Part shown: positions 54,907-64,000 of the stretch, one piece after another
How the letters are laid out: every line of letters begins with the position of its first letter
Position numbering within the stretch: position 1 is the first letter of the stretch
NCBI RefSeq assembly: GCF_050947335.1
Contig: NW_027473318.1
Location: forward strand, 3,534,001-3,598,000
Length of the DNA stretch: 64,000 nt
Direction of reading: 5' to 3'
Source: Megachile rotundata
Lineage: Eukaryota; Arthropoda; Insecta; Hymenoptera; Megachilidae
The notes under the pieces: generated by a model
What the model was told of the DNA's origin: nothing
Databases searched by the model: none
What the model saw: only the letters and a program-made list of their open reading frames with translations
Program-made: the position numbers and the translations under genes

Positions 54907-57547
54907 ATTGTCATGGTATGATTGTGATGGTATGATTGTGATTGTACGATTGCGATCGTATGACTGTGATTGTATGATTATGATTGTATGATTGTGATTG
55001 TATGATTGTGATTTTACGATTGTGATTGTATGTTTATGATTGTATTTTTGTGATTTTATGATTGTGATTGTATGATTGTGATTGTATGATTGTGATTGTA
55101 TGATTGCGATTGTATGAATGCGACTGTATGATTGTGATTGCATAATTGTGATTGTATGATTGTGATTGTATGATTGTGATTGTATGATTGTGATTGTATG
55201 ATTGTGATTGTATGATTGTGATTGTATGAATGCGATTGTATGATTGTGATTGCATAATTGTGATTGTATGATTGTGATTGTATGATTGCGATTGTATGAT
55301 TGTGATTGTATGATTGTGATGTATGATTGTAATTGTATGATTATGATTGTATGATTGTGATTGTATGATTGTCATGGTATGATTGTGATGGTATGATTGT
55401 GATTGTATGATTGCGATCGTATGATTCCGATTGTATGATTATGGTTGTATGATTGTGATTGTATGATTGCGATTGTATGATTGTGATTGTATGTTTATGA
55501 TTGTATTTTTGTGATTTTATGATTGTGATTGTATGATTGTGATTGTATGATTGTGATTGTATGATTGCGATTGTATGAATGCGATTGCATGATTGTGATT
55601 GCATAATTGTGATTGTATGATTGTGATTGTATGATTGTGATTGTATGATTGTGATTGTATGATTGTGATTGTATGATTGTGATTGTATGATTGTAATTGT
55701 ATGATTGCGATTGTATGATTGTGATTGTATGATTGCGATTGTATGATTGTGATTGTATGATTGTGATGTATGATTGTAATTGTATGATTATGATTGTATG
55801 ATTGTGATTGTATGATTGTCATGGTATGATTGTGATGGTATGATTGTGATTGTATGATTGCAATCGTATGACTGTGATTGTATGATTATGATTGTATGAC
55901 TGTGATTGTATGATTGTGATTTTACGATTGTGATTGTATGTTTATGATTGTATTTTTGTGATTTTATGATTGTGATTGTATGATTGTGATTGTATTATTG
56001 TGATTGTATGATTGTGATTGTATGATTGCGATTGTATGAATGCGACTGTATGATTGTGATTGCATAATTGTGATTGTATGATTGTGATTGTATGATTGTG
56101 ATTGTACGATTGTGATTGTATGATTGTGATTGTATGATTGTGAAAGTATGATTGTGATTCTATGATTGTGATTGTATGACTGTGATTGTATGATTGTGAT
56201 TGTCTGATTGTGGTTGTGCGATTGTGATTGTACGATTGTGATTGTACGATTGTGATTGTATGATTGTGATTGTATGATTATGATTGTATGATTGTGATTG
56301 CATTACTGTGACTGTATGATTGTGATTGCATGATTTTGAATGTATGATTGTGATTGTATGATTGTGATTGTATGATTGTGATTGTATGATTGTGATAGTA
56401 TGATTGTGATTGTATGATTGTGATTGTATGATTGTGATTGTATGATTGTGATTGTATGATTGTATTTGGGAGATTGTATTTGGGAGATTGTATTTGGGAG
56501 ATTGTAATTGTATGATTGCGATTGTATGATTGTGATTGTATGATTGCGATTGTATGATTGTGATTGTATGATTGTGATGTATGATTGTAATTGTATGATT
56601 ATGATTGTATGATTGTGATTGTATGATTGTCATGGTATGATTGTGATGGTATGATTGTGATTGTATGATTGCGATCGTATGATTGTGATTGTATGATTAT
56701 GATTGTATGATTGTGATTGTATGATTGTGATTTTACGATTGTGATTGTATGTTTATGATTGTATTTTTGTGATTTTATGATTGTGATTGTATGATTGTGA
56801 TTGTATGATTGTGAATGTATGATTGCGATTGTATGAATGCGACTGTATGATTGTGATTGCATAATGGTGATTGTATGATTGTGATTGTATGATTGTGATT
56901 GTATGATTGTGATTGTATGATTGTGATTGTATGAATGCGATTGTATGATTGTGATTGCATAATTGTGATTGTATGATTGTGATTGTATGATTGCGATTGT
57001 ATGATTGTGATTGTATGATTGTGATGTATGATTGTAATTGTATGATTATGATTGTATGATTGTGATTGAATGATTGTCATGGTATGATTGTGATGGTATG
57101 ATTGTGATTGTATGATTGCGATCGTATGATTCTGATTGTATGATTATGGTTGTATGTTTGTGATTGTATGATTGCGATTGTATGATTGTGATTGTATGTT
57201 TATGATTGTATTTGTGTGATTTTATGATTGTGATTGTATGATTGTGATTGTATGATTGTGATTGTATGATTGCGATTGTATGAATGCGATTGTATGATTG
57301 TGATTGCATAATTGTGATTGTATGATTGTGATTGTATGATTGTGATTGTATGTTTATGATTGTATTTTTGTGATTTTATGATTGTGATTGTATGATTGTG
57401 ATTGTATGATTGTGATTGTATGATTGTGATTGTATGATTGTGAAAGTATGATTGTGATTCTATGGTTGTGATTGTATGATTGTGATGTATGATTGTAATT
57501 GTATGATTATGATTGTATGATTGTGATTGTATGATTGTCATGGTATG
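54907..57547. repeat. HOR run: a, b, a', spacer, a, b, b
   Basis: Spacings 461, 447, 811, 447 and 461 bp. The order and the attgcaatcg change in the third HOR are the same as at 24,135 and 31,426. Confidence 0.85.
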
Positions 57548-60092
57548 ATTGTGATGGTATGATTGTGATTGTATGATTGCGATCGTATGATTCTGATTGT
57601 ATGATTATGGTTGTATGATTGTGATTGTATGATTGCGATTGTATGATTGTGATTGTATGTTTATGATTGTATTTTTGTGAAAGTATGATTGTGATTCTAT
57701 GATTGTGATTGTATGATTGTGATTGTATGAATGCGATTGTATGATTGTGATTGCATAATTGTGATTGTATGATTGTGATTGTATGATTGTGATTGTATGT
57801 TTGCGATTGTATGATTGTGATGTTACGATTGTGATTGTATGATTGTGATTGTATGATTGTGATTGTATGAGTGTGATTGTCTGATTGTGGTTGTGCGTTT
57901 GTGATTGTACGATTGTGAATGTACGATTGTGATTGTATGATTGTGGTTGTATGAATATGATTGTATGATTGTGATTGTATGATTGTGATTGTATGATTGT
58001 GATTGTCTGATTGTGGTTGTGCGATTGTGATTGTATGATTGTGATTCTGTGATTGTGATTGTATGATTGTGATTGTATGATTGTGATTGTATGCTTGTGA
58101 CTGTATGTCTGTGATTGTATGATTGTGATTGTACGATTGTGATTGTATGATTGTGATTGTATGATTGTGATTGTATGATTGTGAAAGTATGATTGTGATT
58201 CTATGATTGTGATTGTATGATTGTGATTGTATGATTTTGATTGTATGATTGTGATTGTCTGATTGTGGTTGTGCGATTGTGATTGTACGATTGTGATTGT
58301 ACGATTGTGATTGTATGATTGTGATTGTATGATTGTGATAGTATGATTGTGATTGTATGACTGTGATTGTATGACTGTGATTGTATGATTGTGATTGTAT
58401 GATTATGATTGTATGATTGTGATTGTATGATTGCGATTGTATGATTGTGATTGTATGATTATGATTGTATTTTTGTGATTTTATGATTGTGATTGTATGA
58501 TTGTGATTGTATGATTGTGATTGTATGATTGCGATTGTATGAATGCGATTGTATGATTGTGATTGCATAATTGTGATTGTATGATTGTGATTGTATGATT
58601 GTGATTGTCTGATTGTGGTTGTATGATTGTGATTGTATGATTGAGATTGTATGATTGTGATTGTATGCTTGCGATTGTATGATTGTGATTGTATGATTGT
58701 GATTGTATGATTGTGATTGTATGATTGTGATTGTATGATTCTGATTGTATGATTGTGATTGTATGATTGTGATTGTATGATTGTATTTGGGAGATTGTAT
58801 TTGGGAGATTGTAATTGTATGATTGCGATTGTATGATTGTGATTGTATGATTGCGATTGTATGATTGTGATTGTATGATTGTATTTGGGAGATTGTATTT
58901 GTGCGATTGTGATTGTACGATTGTGATTGTACGATTGTGATTGTCTGATTGTGGTTGTGCGATTGTGATTGTACGATTGTGATTGTACGATTGTGATTGT
59001 ACGATTGTGATTGTATGATTATGATTGTATGATTGTGATTGCATGATTGTGACTGTATGATTGTGATTGTATGTTTGTGATTGTATGATTGAGATTGTAT
59101 GATTGTGATTGTATGATTGCGATTGTATGATTGTGATTGTATGATTGCGATTGTATGATTGTGATTGTATGATTGTGATTGTATGATTGGGATTGTATGA
59201 TTGTGATTGTATGATTGTGACTGTATGATTGTGATTGTATGATTGTGATTGTACGATTGTGATTGTATGATTGTGATTGTATGATTGTGAAAGTATGATT
59301 GTGATTCTATGATTGTGATTGTATGACTGTGATTGTATGATTGTGATTGTCTGATTGTGGTTGTGCGATTGTGATTTTACGATTGTGATTGTACGATTGT
59401 GATTGTATGATTGTGATTGTATGATTATGATTGTATGATTGTGATTGCATGACTGTGACTGTATGATTGTGATTGCATGATTTTGAATGTATGATTGTGA
59501 TTGTATGATTGTGATTCTATGATTGTGATAGTATGATTGTGATTGAGTGATTGTGATTGTATGATTGTGATTGTATGATTGTGATTGTATGATTGTATTT
59601 GGTAGATTGTATTTGGGAGATTGTAATTGTATGATTGCGATTGTATGATTGTGATTGTATGATTGCGATTGTATGATTGTGATTGTATGATTGTGATGTA
59701 TGATTGTAATTGTATGATTATGATTGTATGATTGCGACTGTATGATTGTGATTGTATGATTGTATTTGGGAGATTGTATTTGGGAGATTGTAATTGTATG
59801 ATTGCGATTGTATGATTGTGATTGTATGATTGCGATTGTATGATTGTGATTGTATGGTAGTGATGTATGATTGTAATTGTATGATTGCGATGTATGACTG
59901 TAATTGTATGATTGTGATTGCATGATTTTGAATGTATGATTGTGATTGTATGATTGTGATTGTATGATTGTGATTGTATGATTCTGATTGTATGGTTGTG
60001 ATTGTATGATTGTCATTGTATGATTGTGATAGTATGATTGTGATTGTATGATTGTGATTGTATGATTGTGATTGTATGATTGTGATTGTATG

Positions 60093-60148
60093 ATTGTATT
60101 TGGGAGATTGTATTTGGGAGATTGTATTTGGGAGATTGTATTTGGGAG
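60093..60148. repeat. GGG-unit cluster, four attgtatttgggag units
   Basis: Four identical units. The matching clusters at 19,767 and 29,139 have five, and the one at 52,099 has three. Confidence 0.95.
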
Positions 60149-60273
60149 ATTGTAATTGTATGATTGCGATTGTATGATTGTGATTGTATGATTGCGATTG
60201 TATGATTGTGATTGTATGATTGTGATGTATGATTGTAATTGTATGATTATGATTGTATGATTGTGATTGTATG

Positions 60274-60776
60274 ATTGTCATGGTATGATTGTGATGGTAT
60301 GATTGTGATTGTATGATTGCGATCGTATGACTGTGATTGTATGATTATGATTGTATGATTGTGATTGTATGATTGTGATTTTACGATTGTGATTGTATGT
60401 TTATGATTGTATTTTTGTGATTTTATGATTGTGATTGTATGATTGTGATTGTATGATTGTGATTGTATGATTGTGATTGTATGATTGCGATTGTATGAAT
60501 GCGACTGTATGATTGTGATTGCATAATTGTGATTGTATGATTGTGATTGTATGATTGTGATTGTATGATTGTGATTGTATGATTGTGATTGTATGATTGT
60601 GATTTTATGATTGTGATTGTATGAATGCGATTGTATGATTGTGATTGCATAATTGTGATTGTATGATTGTGATTGTATGATTGCGATTGTATGATTGTGA
60701 TTGTATGATTGTGATGTATGATTGTAATTGTATGATTATGATTGTATGATTGTGATTGTATGATTGTCATGGTATG
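60274..60776. repeat. HOR, a-type of 489 bp then b-type leader
   Basis: Leaders at 60,274 and 60,763, spacing 489 bp, as in the other two module C copies. Confidence 0.85.
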
Positions 60777-61599
60777 ATTGTGATGGTATGATTGTGATTG
60801 TATGATTGCGATCGTATGATTCTGATTGTATGATTATGGTTGTATGATTGTGATTGTATGATTGCGATTGTATGATTGTGATTGTATGATTGTGATTGTA
60901 TGATTGTGATTGTATGAATGCGATTGTATGATTGTGATTGCATAATTGTGATTGTATGATTGTGATTGTATGAATGCGATTGTATGATTGTGATTGCATA
61001 ATTGTGATTGTATGATTGTGATTGTATGATTGTGATTGTATGTTTGCGATTGTATGATTGTGATGATATGATTGTGATTGTATGATTGTGATTGTATGAT
61101 TGTGATTGTATGAGTGTGATTGTCTGATTGTGGTTGTGCGTTTGTGATTGTACGATTGTGAATGTACGATTGTGATTGTATGATTGTGGTTGTATGAATA
61201 TGATTGTATGATTGTGATTGCATGATTGTGATTGTATGATTGTGATTGTATGATTGTGATTGTATGATTGTGATTGTATGATTGTGATTGTCTGATTGTG
61301 GTTGTGCGATTGTGATTGTATGATTGTGATTCTGTGATTGTGATTGTATGATTGTGATTGTATGATTGTGATTGTATGCTTGTGACTGTATGTCTGTGAT
61401 TGTATGATTGTGATTGTACGATTGTGATTGTATGATTGTGATTGTATGATTGTGATTGTATGATTGTGAAAGAATGATTGTGATACTATGATTGTGATTG
61501 TATGATTGCGATTGTATGATTGTGATTGTATGATTGTGATGTATGATTTTAATTGTATGATTATGATTGTATGATTGTGATTGTATGATTGTGATGGTA

Positions 61600-62220
61600 T
61601 GATTGTGATTGTATGATTGCGATTGTATGATTGTGATTGTATGATTGTGAAAGTATGATTGTGATTGTATGATTATGATTGTATGATTGTGATTGTATGA
61701 TTGTGATTGTATGATTGTGAAAGTATGATTGTGATTGTATGATTATGATTGTATGATTGTGATTGTATGATTGTGATTGTATGATTGTGATTGTATGATT
61801 GTGATTGTATGATTGTATTTGGGGGATTGTATTTCGGAGATTGTAATTGTATGATTGCGATTGTATGATTGTGATTGTATGATTGCGATTGTATGATTGT
61901 GATTGTATGATTGTGATGTATGATTGTAATTGTATGATTATGGTTGTATGATTGTGATTGTATGATTGAGATTGTATGATTGTGATTGTATGATTGCGAT
62001 TGTATGATTGTGATTTTATGATTGCGATTGTATGATTGTGATTGTATGATTGTGATGTATGATTGTAATTGTATGATTATGATTGTATGATTGTGATTGT
62101 ATGATTGAGATTGTATGATTGTGATTGTATGATTGTGATTGCATGATTGTGACTGTATGATTGTGATTGTATGTTTGTGATTGTATGATTGAGATTGTAT
62201 GATTGTGACTGTATGATTGT
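61600..62220. repeat. Cassette shared with 54.3-54.9 kb
   Basis: Carries the gaaag/attatg units and the degenerate GGG pair at 61,812-61,839 (attgtatttggggg, attgtatttcggag), 7,309 bp from 54,503. It extends module C beyond the part seen at 18-21 kb. Confidence 0.75.
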
Positions 62221-62560
62221 GATTGCATGATTTTGAATGTATGATTGTGATTGTATGATTGTGATTGTATGATTGTGATTGTATGATTGTGATTGTATGA
62301 TTGTGATTGTATGATTGTGATTATATGATTGTGATTGTATGTTTGTGATTGTATGATTGAGATTGTATGATTGTGATTGTATGATTGCGATTGTATGATT
62401 GTGATTCTTTGATTGTGATTGTATGATTGTGATTGTATGATTGTGATTGTATGATTGTGATTATAGGATTGTGATTGTATGATTGTGATTGTATGATTGT
62501 GATAGTATGATTGTGATTATATGATTGTTATTGTATGACTGTGATTGTATGATTGTGATT
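62220..62560. repeat. Locally diverged patch of the array
   Basis: Holds several unit variants not seen or rare elsewhere: attgtgattatatg (twice), a unit ending attcttt before gattg, and a unit ending attatagg. The 14-bp period is kept. No other sequence is inserted. Confidence 0.7.
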
Positions 62561-63600
62561 GCATGATTGTGATTGTATGATTGTGATTGCATGATTTTGA
62601 ATGTATGATTGTGATTGTATGATTGTGATTGTATGATTGTGATTGTATGATTGTGACTGTATGATTGTGATTGTATGATTATGATTGTATGATTGTGACT
62701 GTATGATTGTGATTGTATGATTGTATTTGGGAGATTGTATTTGGGAGATTGTATTTGGGAGATTGTAATTGTATGATTGCGATTGTATGATTGTGATTGT
62801 ATGATTGCGATTGTATGATTGTGATTGTATGATTGTGATGTATGATTGTAATTGTATGATTGCGATGTATGACTGTAATTGTATGATTGTGATTGCATGA
62901 TTTTGAATGTATGATTGTGATTGTATGATTGTGATTGTATGATTGTCATTGTATGATTCTGATTGTATGGTTGTGATTGTATGATTGTGATTGTATGATT
63001 GTGATAGTATGATTGTGATTGTATGATTGTGATTGTATGATTGTGATTGTATGATTGTGATTGTATGATTGTATTTGGGAGATTGTATTTGGGAGATTGT
63101 ATTTGGGAGATTGTAATTGTATGATTGCGATTGTATGATTGTGATTGAATGATTGTGATGTATGATTGTAATTGTATGATTATGATTGTATGATTGTGAT
63201 TGTATGATTGTCATGGTATGATTGTGATGGTATGATTGTGATTGTATGATTGCGATCGTATGACTGTGATTGTATGGTTATGATTGTATGATTGTGATTG
63301 TATGATTGTGATTTTACGATTGTGATTGTATGTTTATGATTGTATTTTTGTGATTTTATGATTGTGATTGTATGATTGTGATTGTATGATTGTGATTGTA
63401 TGATTGCGATTGTATGAATGCGACTGTATGATTGTGATTGCATAATTGTGATTGTATGATTGTGATTGTATGATTGTGATTGTATGATTGTGATTGTATG
63501 ATTGTGATTGTATGATTGCGATTGTATGATTGTGATTGTATGATTGTGATGTATGATTGTAATTGTATGATTATGATTGTATGATTGTGATTGTATGATT
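62560..63600. repeat. Copy of 23.5-24.5 kb
   Basis: GGG clusters at 62,720 and 63,068 (three units each) match 23,620 and 23,968 at 39,100 bp, and the a-type leader at 63,207 matches 24,135 at 39,072 bp. The interval between the last cluster and the leader is 28 bp shorter here. Confidence 0.75.
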
Positions 63601-63611
63601 GTCATGGTATG
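63207..63611. repeat. HOR, a-type of 391 bp then a-type leader
   Basis: Leaders at 63,207 and 63,598. The 391-bp spacing (27 x 14 + 13) is the shortest found, and both HORs are a-type, unlike the usual a-b order. The second has attgcgatcgcatg, where the others have attgcgatcgtatg. Confidence 0.85.
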
Positions 63612-64000
63612 ATTGTGATGGTATGATTGTGATTGTATGATTGCGATCGCATGACTGTGATTGTATGATTATGATTGTATGATTGTGATTGTATGATTGT
63701 GATTTTACGATTGTGATTGTATGTTTATGATTGTATTTTTGTGATTTTATGATTGTGATTGTATGATTGTGATTGTATGATTGTGATTGTATGATTGTGA
63801 TTGTATGATTGTGATTGTATGATTGCGATTGTATGAATGCGACTGTATGATTGTGATTGCATAATTGTGATTGTATGATTGTGATTGTATGATTGTGATT
63901 GTATGATTGTGATTGTATGATTGTGATTGTATGATTGTGATTGTATGATTGTGATTGTATGATTGTGATTGTATGAATGCGATTGTATGATTGTGATTGC

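Larger units (their letters stand above)
54907..60290. repeat. Third copy of the 7.3-kb module (partial)
   Basis: HOR leaders at 54,907, 55,368, 55,815, 56,626, 57,073 and 57,534 match 24,135-26,776 at offsets of 30,772 then 30,758 bp. The step coincides with the 811-bp interval, as in the second tandem copy. Clusters at 58,780 and 58,878 match 28,064 and 28,162 (30,716), and 59,592, 59,759 and 60,093 match 28,638, 28,805 and 29,139 (30,954). The +238-bp step is 17 units, present here and at 18.5-19.3 kb but missing at 28.2-28.6 kb. Confidence 0.8.
58780..61600. repeat. Module C, third copy
   Basis: Clusters 58,780, 58,878, 59,592, 59,759 and 60,093 and leaders 60,274 and 60,763 match 18,440-20,451 at 40,340 then 40,312 bp. 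It overlaps the end of the third 7.3-kb copy, because module C and the 7.3-kb module share this part. The first unit of the 59,592 cluster has ggtag in place of gggag. Confidence 0.8.
1776..63109. repeat. Dispersed attgtatttgggag subfamily, 91 clusters
   Basis: This unit differs from the consensus at five positions and occurs in 91 clusters that I located by eye: 25 single, 33 of two, 25 of three, 3 of four and 5 of five units (about 203 units). Three-unit clusters start at 2980, 5022, 8698, 9674, 9855, 11658, 13491, 15447, 17266, 23620, 23968, 25701, 30911, 31259, 32978, 36860, 39475, 43373, 44954, 46940, 50535, 52099, 56459, 62720 and 63068. Clusters of two or more are followed by attgtaattgtatg; 21 of 25 single units are followed by attgtatttgtgcg. 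Spacings of 98 and 167 bp between clusters recur. None lies in 45.0-46.9 or 53.0-54.4 kb. Confidence 0.9.
1..64000. repeat. 14-bp satellite array, consensus ATTGTGATTGTATG
   Basis: Every line of the window reads as consecutive 14-bp units close to ATTGTGATTGTATG, with no interruption by other sequence. Most variants are substitutions at a few positions: position 5 (attgcg), position 6 (attgta), position 11 (gattatg shifts and gattgc), and positions 12-14 (gtctg, gtacg, gtgcg, gcata). A recurrent 13-bp unit lacks one T. The given strand is very poor in C. The array runs off both ends of the window, so its true size and chromosomal setting are unknown. Arrays of short units with higher-order structure are typical of eukaryotic satellite DNA; the species is not determinable here. 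Confidence 0.98.

Noticed and set aside
1776..63109. CENP-B box or similar centromere protein site in the GGG units
   Set aside because: I compared the unit with the mammalian CENP-B box pattern; the required CG pairs around an A are absent. A centromeric role is neither supported nor excluded.
63643..63650. Palindrome gcgatcgc as a functional site
   Set aside because: It arises from one T to C change in the common attgcgatcgtatg unit and occurs once; a chance variant is enough to explain it.
1..64000. CRISPR array
   Set aside because: Repeats are 14 bp and directly adjacent with no unique spacers, and no cas genes are present.
1..64000. Telomeric repeat array
   Set aside because: The strand is T/G-rich, but the unit matches no telomeric motif I know, and the nested higher-order structure and many variants are more like satellite DNA. 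The window does not show a chromosome end.
1..64000. Transposon, tRNA, rRNA or other unique insertion inside the array
   Set aside because: I read all lines for any break in the 14-bp pattern and found only substitutions, 13-bp units and whole-unit differences.

Overview
The whole 64 kb window is one uninterrupted tandem array of a 14-bp unit, consensus ATTGTGATTGTATG on the given strand. That is about 4,500 units by arithmetic. I found no unique sequence, transposon, RNA gene or credible protein-coding gene anywhere in it. The consensus has 3 A, 7 T, 4 G and no C, so the given strand is T/G-rich and almost C-free. An array this long, built of nested higher-order repeats (HORs), points to eukaryotic satellite or heterochromatic DNA (centromeric, pericentromeric, subtelomeric or interstitial). 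The species cannot be told from the sequence.

Variant 14-mers recur in fixed order and give the array several levels of structure. (1) Named unit types include attgcgattgtatg, attgtgattgtacg, attgtgattgtctg, attgtggttgtgcg, attgtatttgggag, attgtcatggtatg and a 13-bp deletion unit, attgtgatgtatg. (2) These are ordered into HORs of about 390-490 bp that start at an attgtcatggtatg unit; two subtypes, a and b, often alternate. (3) HORs and other cassettes are packed into modules of 0.8-7.3 kb that are themselves tandemly duplicated or repeated tens of kb apart.

Layout: 1-6.6 kb matches 37.0-40.7 kb. 6.6-9.35 kb is a mixed block. 9.35-17.4 kb is a 3,803-bp module in tandem, with relatives at 41.2-45.0, 45.9-48.2 and 49.3-50.8 kb. 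18.4-21.5 kb recurs at 50.8-53.5 and 58.8-61.6 kb. 19.5-23.6 kb holds a ~2.02-kb tandem pair. 22,828-36,690 is a tandem pair of a 7,291-bp module, with a third relative at 54.9-60.3 kb. 52.7-54.3 kb is a 783-bp tandem pair. The right end (62.6-63.6 kb) repeats 23.5-24.4 kb. Length differences between copies are sums of whole 14-bp and 13-bp units, which fits in-register unequal exchange.

Long open frames exist only on the minus strand. They follow from composition: the reverse-complement consensus has no stop in any frame, and since 14 is not a multiple of 3 all three frames give the same 14-residue repeat. I therefore annotate no CDS. I did not find a new functional system; the interest lies in the satellite's layered organisation.
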